Positions 1 through 6,877 of a stretch of DNA of 56,345 nt are shown in pieces (the stretch's first letter is position 1; each line of letters opens with the position of its first letter). Origin of the DNA: JBBRCX01 sp038204465 (GTDB lineage Bacteria > Planctomycetota > Phycisphaerae > Tepidisphaerales > Tepidisphaeraceae); assembly GCA_038204465.1 (NCBI GenBank), contig JBBRCX010000016.1:1-56345 (forward strand). The letters run 5' to 3'. The translations under genes were made by a program, and so were the position numbers. Under the pieces are notes generated by a model that saw only the letters and a list, made by a program, of their open reading frames with translations, was not told where the DNA came from and did not search any database.

Positions 1-46
1 AACTACCATTTTCGTTATACATTCTTTCTTGAAGGAGGCGACGTAG

Positions 47-67
47 GGGCGGGTTTCAAACCCGCCC
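47..67. repeat. Perfect GC-rich palindrome downstream of the oxidoreductase gene
   Basis: GGGCGGGTTT and AAACCCGCCC flank a single C, giving two 10-base arms. It lies about 70 bp past the stop codon of the minus-strand oxidoreductase gene. It could end that transcript, but no T-run follows on either strand, so a dispersed intergenic palindrome is equally likely. Confidence 0.5.
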
Positions 68-137
68 TGTTCCCCCGCCCTCCCCACCGCCGACTTTCCC
101 ACCCGCCCTCCTCCCGCGCGCCCCTGCACCTCCCCTC

Positions 138-1184
138 TCACTCAATCGTCACCTCCCGCCCCTTCTCCGCGCTCGCATACACCCCATCCAGCATCTTCTG
201 CACCATCAACCCATGCTCGCCCGGCACTTCGTTGGGGCGATTGTCCCGGCAGACCTCGACGAAATGCTTCATCTTGTATTCGAAATGATCCGTCGTCCCG
301 ACGTACGTCGCCGTCGAGTTGGTCATGTATCCGTTTCGGTCGCTGAAGATCGACGCTGATTCCCAGCTCGCGCCGCCCTTCTCCCCCATGATCGTCACGT
401 TCCACACGTCCTTCTCGATATGCGCCGCGAAACTGCTCTCGATCGTCAGCATCGCGCCGCTGTCGAAGCGGATCATCCCCACCGCCAGGTCTTCCACCGT
501 GTACGTCTTGTGGTCCCACGCCCCCCACGGCGCCAGCGCCTCCGGCTTCTTGTTCCCAAAGTAGGTGAACGTGTTCCCCGTCGCGCTGATCGGCCGCGGC
601 GAGCCGATCAGATAGTGGGCCATCTCCAGGATGTGCACCCCGATGTCGATCATCGGCCCGCCACCCTGCAGATCCTTGCGCCCGAACACGCCCCACGACG
701 GAATCCCGCGCCGCCGCAGCGCCTGCGCCCGAACGTAAACGATCTTCCCCAGTTCCCCCGCCGCGATCTGATCCCGAATCATCTTGCTCTTCGGGTCGAA
801 GCGGTGCTGAAAACCCACCACCAATTGCTTGCCCGACTTCTTCGCCGCGTCCAGCATCCGCTGGCCTTCCTTCGCGTTCATCGCCATCGGCTTCTCGACC
901 AGCACGTGCTTGCCCGCCTGCAGCGCCGCGATCGTATTCTCCGCGTGCAGCCCGTTGGGCGTGCAGATGCTCACCGCCTCGATCTCCGGCGACTCCTTCA
1001 GCATCGCCTTGTAGTCCGAGAAGGTCTTCGCGATGTCGAACTGCTCCTTCGATCTCTTCAGCGCCGCCTTGCTGATGTCCGCCGCCGCCACGATCTCAAC
1101 GCCGCTCAGCATCTTGAGATACTTCATATGCGTCTGCGCAATCCCGCCGGCGCCGATGAATCCGATCCTGAACGGCTTGGTCAC
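138..1184 (-). CDS. Gfo/Idh/MocA family NAD(P)-dependent oxidoreductase
   Basis: This 348-residue protein resembles sugar and inositol dehydrogenases of the Gfo/Idh/MocA family, which oxidise or reduce a sugar hydroxyl with NAD(P) in the cytoplasm. The Rossmann motif GFIGAGGIAQTH opens the protein, the family EKP motif follows in VLVEKPMAM, and the C-terminal alpha/beta domain contains GGGPMIDIGVH. I chose the GTG at 1184 because GGAG sits 5 nt upstream and the fold begins at once. A longer in-frame reading would add about 30 arginine-rich residues unlike the family. The substrate cannot be told. It stands alone, with a palindrome downstream. The family is large in planctomycetes, where many members act on polysaccharide-derived sugars. 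Confidence 0.92.
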   Translation of the reverse strand: MTKPFRIGFIGAGGIAQTHMKYLKMLSGVEIVAAADISKAALKRSKEQFDIAKTFSDYKAMLKESPEIEAVSICTPNGLHAENTIAALQAGKHVLVEKPMAMNAKEGQRMLDAAKKSGKQLVVGFQHRFDPKSKMIRDQIAAGELGKIVYVRAQALRRRGIPSWGVFGRKDLQGGGPMIDIGVHILEMAHYLIGSPRPISATGNTFTYFGNKKPEALAPWGAWDHKTYTVEDLAVGMIRFDSGAMLTIESSFAAHIEKDVWNVTIMGEKGGASWESASIFSDRNGYMTNSTATYVGTTDHFEYKMKHFVEVCRDNRPNEVPGEHGLMVQKMLDGVYASAEKGREVTIE

Positions 1185-1406
1185 ATGAGCTCCGAAAAGC
1201 AAGGGTTGCGCCGCGCCGAAACACCGAGGCCGCAAGCGTCGCGGCCATGGTACGCGAGCTTGCAAGTCGTGCAACGCCGTCCGCTGGCATGAATCAAAGA
1301 ACGACAGAGTATCGCCAGGGACAGTTTGGGCTCTGCGACGTTTGGACCTGGGTTGGGACTACTTGAATAGCTCACCCGCCAGCTGCGGTCGGTAGAATCA
1401 GACGCT

Positions 1407-1670
1407 GTGAAGCCGTGGGTTCATTATGGAATGGCGCTCGTTGCTGCGGTGCTGATCCCTCTCGCCTTCGATAGCTGGCTCTGGGGCTGCGCTGCCGTCT
1501 TTACCGTTCCGCTTGCGCTCGCCTACGTGGGTTACGTCCAGCATAGAAACAAGACGTCACCTACGGCTACGACTTGTCATACCTGCGGATATGATCTAAC
1601 GGGCAACACAAATGGCGTCTGCCCGAAGTGCGGCATATCGATTCATCCTGCAAGATCCAAAATCATTTAA
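1407..1670 (+). CDS. Small membrane protein with C-terminal zinc ribbon
   Basis: An 87-residue protein of unknown function. Two hydrophobic stretches (about residues 8-22 and 26-44) are followed by a predicted cytosolic zinc ribbon with C57, C60, C72 and C75 (CHTCGYDLTGN...CPKCG). The cysteine spacing C-x2-C-x11-C-x2-C matches that of the protein at 5756-6634 and the internal module of the sigma factor at 10705-12906. The start is GTG. A TAGAAT hexamer lies 8 nt upstream and there is no Shine-Dalgarno sequence, so the mRNA may be leaderless. Proteins of this form are common in Planctomycetota, but their role is unknown to me. Confidence 0.7.
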   Translation: MKPWVHYGMALVAAVLIPLAFDSWLWGCAAVFTVPLALAYVGYVQHRNKTSPTATTCHTCGYDLTGNTNGVCPKCGISIHPARSKII

Positions 1671-1756
1671 TTCAACGCGCGATACTCGGCAGTGCAATGA
1701 TCCGCCTGAGCCAGTGCCCGCTTGCCTCAGTGGAACAGCATTTCTGCACGTCGCCG

Positions 1757-1774
1757 TGCCCGCAAGTGCGGGCA
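1757..1774. other. Short perfect hairpin (7-bp stem)
   Basis: TGCCCGC, loop AAGT, then GCGGGCA. It lies between the small membrane protein and the PhyH-like gene. It may end the upstream transcript, but it is followed only by TTTAT, so a terminator call is weak. Confidence 0.3.
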
Positions 1775-1853
1775 TTTATGCCCGGGGGCTGGAATTCTGC
1801 TCGTCCTCTTTGAGATAATGCCCGCAGATCCCGAGTTGCGAATTGAGGAACAA

Positions 1854-2753
1854 ATGACCGACTTCAAACGCCCCTTCCCCGCACTAACCCCCGCGCAGCG
1901 ACTTCACCTCGATGCCTTCGGCTACGTCGTGATCGAGCGCGCGATCCCCGCCGACCTCGTCGAGCGGCTCCGCAGCAAGACCTTCGAGATCGAAGACGAG
2001 TTCCGCCGGGCCGGCAAGTTCAAGGACGGCGCCAAGGCGATGTTCGGATCGTCGCGGGAATACTTCCGCCTCGACAACCTCCCCCACGTCGATCCGTCCT
2101 ACCTCGAATACGTCACCCACCCTTACCTGGTTGGACTGGCGGAGGAGGCGCTGGGCGCCGAGGCGCGGCTCGAGCAGTCCGACGCCCACATCCGCCGCCC
2201 GCCGGCAAACAAAACTCAGCAGGCCCCGGCGTTTCACCGCGGCGCCTCCAGCCACATGGTGTGGCAAAGCCCCAACGGTTTGTTTCATTGCCACTTCGTC
2301 AAGACGCTGACCAACCTGACCGACCTGGGCCCCGACGACGGCGGCACCATGGTCATCGCCGGCAGTCATAAGCTGGCGCATCTCGAGGAGCAGGAGATCG
2401 TCGCCGCCGCGGGCAACGACTCTCCCCTGATCCACTCCGTCGTCGCCCCGGCCGGCTCCACCCTGCTCTTTTATGAAGCCACCATCCACAGTTCGGGGAT
2501 CATCCGCTCCGACAACGATCGCGTCCTGATCATCGGCGGCTACACGCCCGCGATGTTCCAGGCGTTCGAAGGGTACGACCCCGACCCCGAGTTCATCGAG
2601 CGCGCCCCAGCCGAGGTGCGCCCCCTGCTCACCGGAAGCACCCGTTACGGAGCGCTCAGGCCCGAGCGCGTGCGAAACGGATTGAACCAGCCGGCACAGG
2701 AGTTATCGCAAGCTGCTTCCAACCAGACGACCGCGACGCCTGCACTGGTCTGA
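1854..2753 (+). CDS. Phytanoyl-CoA dioxygenase (PhyH)-like protein with HxG motif
   Basis: A 299-residue protein of the PhyH branch of Fe(II)/2-oxoglutarate oxygenases, which normally hydroxylate small molecules. The double-stranded beta-helix core is recognisable from LGPDDGGTMVIAGSHK and the distal ligand region ATIHSSGI (H212), with R223 placed to bind 2-oxoglutarate. Where PhyH enzymes carry the iron-binding HxD pair, this protein has H128-R129-G130 (FHRGAS). That may mark a subfamily with different ligands or a different reaction. The ATG at 1854 is chosen because GAGGA sits upstream at good spacing and the family N-terminus (LDAFGYVVIERAI) follows. A second PhyH protein at 36736-37527 keeps HxD. 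The substrate is unknown. Confidence 0.85.
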   Translation: MTDFKRPFPALTPAQRLHLDAFGYVVIERAIPADLVERLRSKTFEIEDEFRRAGKFKDGAKAMFGSSREYFRLDNLPHVDPSYLEYVTHPYLVGLAEEALGAEARLEQSDAHIRRPPANKTQQAPAFHRGASSHMVWQSPNGLFHCHFVKTLTNLTDLGPDDGGTMVIAGSHKLAHLEEQEIVAAAGNDSPLIHSVVAPAGSTLLFYEATIHSSGIIRSDNDRVLIIGGYTPAMFQAFEGYDPDPEFIERAPAEVRPLLTGSTRYGALRPERVRNGLNQPAQELSQAASNQTTATPALV

Positions 2754-2836
2754 CCCGACCGCTGCGCAGAACCCTTGGCCGCGGTGCTTCTTGAGATTTC
2801 GTGGTGATGCGCTGAACCGAAGCAGCGGAGCGACGC

Positions 2837-3289
2837 ATGGACGGTACAGGCCCCGACGAGCCGAACGAGCCGAACAAGAAGGCGAACGCAGTCATCGCCT
2901 ACCGCGCCGCCGACGACGATTCGCCATCAAAGCGCAAGTATGCCGCTCATATGCTCGGCGGAATGATCTATTCCGCCGTGCTGGTGTTGCAGGTGATTGT
3001 GATCTGGGCCATCTGGAGGGTCCGGTCGCGCAGCGGCCTCGAGACATCGAACTGGACAGGCCCCGCGCTCGCCACCGCAGTGGGCTGTTTCCTGCTCTGG
3101 CTCCCCTTCTATCGCGCCTGGTACAGCGGCAGACGTGCCCTGCTTCTGGGAATGCTGATTGGAGTTCCCTGCGGACTCGTCGGCGCGCTATTTCGTCCCG
3201 TGACACGCCCCGGTCACCGCCCCGCGCCGCTGGCCGCGGCGGCGAGGTCCTCCACCTTCCGCGGCTCCCTCATCGCCACTTCTTCATAG
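2837..3289 (+). CDS. Hypothetical small membrane protein
   Basis: A 150-residue protein I do not recognise. The N-terminal 35 residues are polar and charged. At least three hydrophobic segments follow (about 38-58, 75-92 and 102-120). The ATG has GGAG 6 nt upstream. The last 25 codons overlap the convergent peroxiredoxin gene by 76 bp. That tail (HRPAPLAAAARSST) looks like antisense of peroxiredoxin coding sequence, so the native protein may once have ended earlier. Confidence 0.6.
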   Translation: MDGTGPDEPNEPNKKANAVIAYRAADDDSPSKRKYAAHMLGGMIYSAVLVLQVIVIWAIWRVRSRSGLETSNWTGPALATAVGCFLLWLPFYRAWYSGRRALLLGMLIGVPCGLVGALFRPVTRPGHRPAPLAAAARSSTFRGSLIATSS

Positions 3290-3690
3290 TGCGCGATCTT
3301 CCCGTCCTTGCCGATCACCACCGTGCCGCGCTTCGTGCAGTTGAAAGGCTCCTCGCCCGCCCACATCCCGTACGCCTTCGCCATCTTGCGCGTCGGGTCC
3401 GCCAGCAGGTCATACGGAATGTTGTACTGCTTCTTGAACGCCTCGTGGCTGAACGGGCTGTCGCAGCTCACGCCCAACACCACCGTGTCCGAGCTGCCCT
3501 GGATCTTCCCCAGTTGCGGCCCGAAGGCGCAGTGCTCCGTCGTGCAGACTGGCGAGAAATCCATCGGGTAAAACAGCAGCATCACCTTCTGCTTCCCCCG
3601 GAAATCAGACAGCTTCACCTTGTTCTTGTCCTGGTTCATCAGCTCAAAATCCGGCGCCGCGTCGCCCGCCTTCAGGGTTTGATCCGCCAT
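3214..3690 (-). CDS. Peroxiredoxin, PrxQ/BCP type
   Basis: A 158-residue thiol peroxidase of the AhpC/TSA superfamily that would reduce hydrogen peroxide and organic hydroperoxides in the cytoplasm with thioredoxin-like donors. The peroxidatic cysteine is C49 in FSPVCTTEHC, and a second cysteine, C54, lies five residues on, as the resolving cysteine does in PrxQ/BCP enzymes. The N-terminal thioredoxin-fold strand (VMLLFYPMDF) and the later GVSCDSPFSH and TVVIGKDGKI segments fit the family. AAGGAGA upstream of the ATG supports the start. It converges on the membrane-protein gene 2837-3289. Upstream lies a pair of inverted repeats. Confidence 0.93.
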   Translation of the reverse strand: MADQTLKAGDAAPDFELMNQDKNKVKLSDFRGKQKVMLLFYPMDFSPVCTTEHCAFGPQLGKIQGSSDTVVLGVSCDSPFSHEAFKKQYNIPYDLLADPTRKMAKAYGMWAGEEPFNCTKRGTVVIGKDGKIAHYEEVAMREPRKVEDLAAAASGAGR

Positions 3691-3759
3691 GAAAATCTCC
3701 TTCGTGTAAGCAGCGGCCGATCGTAGTCACACTCTCGCGAACGGGCAACAAAAGCATTT

Positions 3760-3901
3760 GCCACCGATGGGGCACCGATCAACACCGATACGAAAAAACC
3801 AGACATAAAGCTCAGGACAAGCAAGATAACCAACCTGACGGATGCTCCCCTTAGATCAGGTATTCCTCTGCATCGGTGTCCATCGGTGCCCCATCGGTGG
3901 C
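3760..3901. repeat. 142-bp element with 32-bp imperfect terminal inverted repeats
   Basis: The left end (3760-3791) begins GCCACCGATGGGGCACCGAT, and the right end (3870-3901) is its reverse complement with 29 of 32 positions matching. The first 20 are identical. The 78-bp centre is AT-richer than its surroundings and holds no credible ORF. This is either a small non-autonomous mobile element or two opposed copies of the ATCGGTG repeat that recurs at 3918-3933 and 5563-5613. Confidence 0.7.
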
Positions 3902-3917
3902 TAACTTCTTCTCCCGC

Positions 3918-3933
3918 CCCCCATCGGTGGCTC
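3918..3933. repeat. Extra partial copy of the CCATCGGTGGCT repeat
   Basis: A third copy of the CCCCATCGGTGGCTC end sequence lies directly beyond the 142-bp element, in the same direction as its right end. It abuts the TATAAT box of the downstream gene. Confidence 0.6.
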
Positions 3934-3942
3934 GTCCCACCG

Positions 3943-3948
3943 TATAAT
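3943..3948 (+). promoter_or_regulatory. TATAAT -10 box, probable leaderless promoter
   Basis: A perfect TATAAT ends 7 nt before the ATG at 3956. Transcription would therefore start at or next to the start codon. No Shine-Dalgarno sequence is present. No good -35 hexamer is seen because the upstream bases belong to the ATCGGTG repeat. Confidence 0.55.
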
Positions 3949-3955
3949 CCGGACG

Positions 3956-4249
3956 ATGAAGTTCGGGCGCGTAAAACGTCAGCATGGACGAGTCGGCGGG
4001 CTCGATCCGATCCTCGACCGCATCGTGAAGAACTGCCCCCATGTCTCGCGCATCGTCCCCGGCCGGATCAAGGTCCGCCGCGGACACACGCCCCCCAGCT
4101 TCAAGGTGCAATACCCGACGCAGGCCGGCCTCAAATGCCTCTTCACCGGCACCGGGACGGTGCAGGAAGTGTTTCTCATCTGCACCGATGACGTGGCGGC
4201 AAAGCGCTGGCTCACCGCTGAGGGAATCGTCGCCTCCCCCGACGAGTGA
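3956..4249 (+). CDS. DUF2103-like conserved hypothetical protein
   Basis: A 97-residue basic protein. The sequence reminds me of DUF2103 (annotated only as predicted metal-binding), with an N-terminal half containing GGLDPILDRIVKN and IVPGRIK and a C-terminal half containing YPTQAGLKCLFTGTG. No membrane segment or signal peptide is seen. It ends 6 bp before tsaC and is probably cotranscribed with it. A TATAAT box lies 7 nt upstream. The DUF assignment is from memory and only moderately secure; the gene itself looks real from its promoter and tight linkage. Confidence 0.7.
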   Translation: MKFGRVKRQHGRVGGLDPILDRIVKNCPHVSRIVPGRIKVRRGHTPPSFKVQYPTQAGLKCLFTGTGTVQEVFLICTDDVAAKRWLTAEGIVASPDE

Positions 4250-4255
4250 GCGTAC

Positions 4256-5224
4256 ATGGCCGATCCACTCGCCGACGCCGTCGCGATGCTCCACGCCGGG
4301 CGCCTCGTCGCCTTCCCAACCGAAACCGTCTACGGCCTCGGCGCCGACGCGCGCAATTCCGCCGCCGTGCGCCGCATCTACGATGCCAAGGGAAGACCCC
4401 CCACCAATCCATTGATCGTTCACGTCGCCGACGCCGCGTCCGCTCAGCGTTTCACAAGAAGCTGGCCCGAGCCCGCCGAGCAGTTGTCGCGCGCGTTCTG
4501 GCCAGGCCCCCTCACGCTCGTGCTCCCCAAAACCGATGAGATCGTCCCCGAAGCAACCGCCGGCCGCCCCACCGTCGGCCTGCGCGTCCCGGATCACCCG
4601 ATCGCCCTGGAGTTGTTGCGCCGCTTCCACGGCCCGATCGCCGCGCCGAGCGCCAACCGTTCCAACACCGTCAGCCCCACGACCGCCCAGCACGTCCGCG
4701 ATGAGCTCGGAAAGAGCGTCGATCTCATTCTCGATGGCGGCTCCTGCGACGTCGGGATCGAATCCACCGTCCTCGATCTCACCGCCGCCGTCCCGGTCAT
4801 CCGCAGGCCAGGCCGCGTGACGCGTGAGCGCATCGAATCTCTTATCGGGGCGGTGGAGATGTTCGAAGGCACGATTCCTGTCGACACACCCGCCGACAGC
4901 CCCGGCCAGCAGCCGGTGCATTACGCGCCCGCCGCCCCCGCCTACCGCTTCGAGCGCGAACAACTCGCGGAAGCGCCGCGGTTTCCCGGCTCGCAGAGCA
5001 ACTCCGTCGCGTGGTTGATCCTGGAGAATCCGGACATGCCCCTCATCGCTGGCAATCTCCAGATCCTTCCTTCAAATCCCGAAGCCTACGCCCAGCGATT
5101 CTACGCCGCCCTCCGCTGGCTCGATGCCGCTCGCCCCGCCGCGATCCTGATCGAGTTGCCGCCCGACCGCCCGGAATGGCTCGCCGTCCGTGACCGCATC
5201 CTCCGCGCTACCCGTCCACTTTGA
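4256..5224 (+). CDS. tsaC: L-threonylcarbamoyladenylate synthase (Sua5/TsaC)
   Basis: A 322-residue enzyme that makes threonylcarbamoyl-AMP from threonine, bicarbonate and ATP. This is the first step of the t6A37 modification of tRNAs reading ANN codons. The YrdC-like domain covers about residues 1-195, with FPTETVYGLGADA (20-32), the nucleotide-site KGRPPTNPLIVHV (45-57), and later SANRSNTVSPTT. A C-terminal extension (about 215-320, beginning near GQQPVHYAP) corresponds to the Sua5 domain, so this is the long Sua5 form rather than short TsaC. It follows the DUF2103-like gene by 6 bp and has no strong Shine-Dalgarno of its own, which suggests translational coupling. Confidence 0.95.
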   Translation: MADPLADAVAMLHAGRLVAFPTETVYGLGADARNSAAVRRIYDAKGRPPTNPLIVHVADAASAQRFTRSWPEPAEQLSRAFWPGPLTLVLPKTDEIVPEATAGRPTVGLRVPDHPIALELLRRFHGPIAAPSANRSNTVSPTTAQHVRDELGKSVDLILDGGSCDVGIESTVLDLTAAVPVIRRPGRVTRERIESLIGAVEMFEGTIPVDTPADSPGQQPVHYAPAAPAYRFEREQLAEAPRFPGSQSNSVAWLILENPDMPLIAGNLQILPSNPEAYAQRFYAALRWLDAARPAAILIELPPDRPEWLAVRDRILRATRPL

Positions 5225-5328
5225 TCACCGGCCGCTGGATTATCAGCCATCCGCCGCCGCCCCGGGGTCTCCATTTGCCTCATCCGCGCGACGTATCGTA
5301 TGTCTGACGTATCGCCAGGAGACCGCGC

Positions 5329-5517
5329 ATGATATTCGCGAAAAAGACCGGCCTCGAGACGCTTCAGCACAAGCTCCAGAGCGAGCGCGCCGACAAGGCG
5401 AAGTCCGCCATCGAGGAGCCCCTCTACACCCCGCGCGAGGAAGACTGCGGCGCGCCGCTGTTCGGCACGCGAAAGCCTGAAAGCGTTATCTTCCCAGTGA
5501 AATCGTCAAACGGCTGA
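5329..5517 (+). CDS. Small hypothetical protein (62 aa)
   Basis: A 62-residue charged soluble protein of unknown function (MIFAKKTGLETLQHKL...). An AGGAG Shine-Dalgarno 7 nt upstream of the ATG is the main support, with coding-like codon choice. No motif is recognised. The central part is rich in E, K and R and could be helical. It stands alone between tsaC and a repeat-bearing spacer. Confidence 0.5.
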   Translation: MIFAKKTGLETLQHKLQSERADKAKSAIEEPLYTPREEDCGAPLFGTRKPESVIFPVKSSNG

Positions 5518-5562
5518 TAACGGTCGTTCCGACCTCTCACAGATCCGCGAGCTCTCTTCCAT

Positions 5563-5613
5563 CCGTGTCCATCGGTGCCCGACTCGACTGAGCCGAAGTC
5601 CATCGGTGGCTCA
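5563..5613. repeat. Dispersed ATCGGTG repeat, interrupted copy
   Basis: CCGTGTCCATCGGTGCCC (5563-5580) and CCATCGGTGGCTCAAT (about 5598-5613) match the right end of the element at 3870-3901, but about 18 bp unlike that end separate the halves. The rest of the 5518-5755 spacer shows nothing else I can identify. Confidence 0.6.
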
Positions 5614-5755
5614 ATCCCTCTTCGATCGTGGGCGCGGCCTCGGTACAGCGAGACCGCGCCCGCGCGCCGTTGCGCTGCTACGAATGCCCATCTGCGTTGG
5701 CCGATCGCGACCGCTGCCCGTAGCATAGAGGCCTCTCTATTTCCGGGGGGTCTGT

Positions 5756-6634
5756 TTGACCGACATCACATCATCACCCCCCTCCCTCGCCCCCGACTGG
5801 CAGCAATTCCAGGGAGAGCTCCGCTGCCCGCTATGTGACTACAACCTCCGCGGCTTGAGCGAGCCTCGCTGCCCGGAGTGTGGCTATCGGTTCCTCTGGT
5901 CGGAGCTACTCGAGCGCGATCTGAACCAACATCCCTACCTCTTCGAGCACCATCGCAATTTCCGGTCGTTCTGGAGAACGGCGTGGGAAGGCTGGCGGCC
6001 GAAGAAGTTCTGGACGCGCCTCAAGCCGACCCACCCAATGCGGCTGCGCCGGCTGCTCGCCTATTGGCTTATCTGTTTCGCGCTGCTCGGAGTCGCCGCG
6101 TGCATGCTCGTAGGGTGCGTAGCCGCGTTCAACTGGTTCATAAGCCGGTCCTTGTATGCCAGCGCGCGGCAGGTTCCGCCGTTTGACATTGCCTTTATTC
6201 GCCGTGCCATTGCGTTGGATGACTTGCTCATGTTTCCTGTCTGGGGTTGGGGAATTTTTGGCGCCTGGTGTTGCGGTACGTTCGCGTCGCTGATGATCTT
6301 TCGCGGCTCGATGCGCCGCGCGAAGGTGAAGACGTCGCATGTGCTGCGCTGTGTGTTGTACAGCTTTGACGTCTGCCTCTGGGTCGGATTGCTGATGACA
6401 ATACTCACGGCAACCGTGTTGGTTTGCACCTATTTCGTCGTTCCGGCGTTCTCTCTGCTCCCGCCTGCGTTCGTAGTGTGGTTCCTGCCGTTGATCGTGT
6501 TCATCCGCCTGCTCCGCGCGTATCGCCACTACCTGCGCTTTGATCACGCAGTCGCGACGATACTTTCCAGCCAGGTGATCGTGTTCCTCGCTATTCTCAC
6601 GCTGCTCATGCACCACTGGTGGTGGCCGGTTTGA
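5756..6634 (+). CDS. Zinc-ribbon multi-pass membrane protein
   Basis: A 292-residue protein of unknown function. An N-terminal zinc ribbon (C24, C27, C39, C42; CPLCDYNLRG...CPECG) is followed by an amphipathic, tryptophan-rich stretch (RSFWRTAWEGWRPKKFW). Four or five transmembrane segments follow (about 100-122, 155-185, 210-245 and 262-285). The start is TTG after a G-run. The ribbon has the same C-x2-C-x11-C-x2-C spacing as the proteins at 1407 and 10705. Such ribbon-plus-membrane proteins are frequent in Planctomycetota. The ribbon may bind metal or protein partners on the cytosolic face; that is inference. Confidence 0.8.
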   Translation: MTDITSSPPSLAPDWQQFQGELRCPLCDYNLRGLSEPRCPECGYRFLWSELLERDLNQHPYLFEHHRNFRSFWRTAWEGWRPKKFWTRLKPTHPMRLRRLLAYWLICFALLGVAACMLVGCVAAFNWFISRSLYASARQVPPFDIAFIRRAIALDDLLMFPVWGWGIFGAWCCGTFASLMIFRGSMRRAKVKTSHVLRCVLYSFDVCLWVGLLMTILTATVLVCTYFVVPAFSLLPPAFVVWFLPLIVFIRLLRAYRHYLRFDHAVATILSSQVIVFLAILTLLMHHWWWPV

Positions 6635-6801
6635 CGTGCGCGAATCGGTCAGGCCCATGCGTCCTTTGTCGTGCCGTCCGCTGATACCCATTGCGGGGTC
6701 CATGCCAGTTCCGCGAGGCGCACCGAGATGTCCGTCCTCTTGGGCCGCATCGCGAAGCTCAGTAGCGCGGGGCGCGCGATCCGCCCATCAACTCCCGCGA
6801 A

Positions 6802-6829
6802 TTGACGACCTTTACCCCACTTCTATAAT
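6802..6829 (+). promoter_or_regulatory. Sigma-70 type promoter of lptD
   Basis: TTGACG (6802-6807) and TATAAT (6824-6829) are separated by 16 bp. This predicts transcription from about 6836 and a 40-nt leader to the TTG start of lptD. It is the best housekeeping promoter match in the window. Confidence 0.75.
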
Positions 6830-6877
6830 GCCGCTGCTCTCCAGTCAGCGACGAGGGAATCGGGAAGGAGTCCGTGT

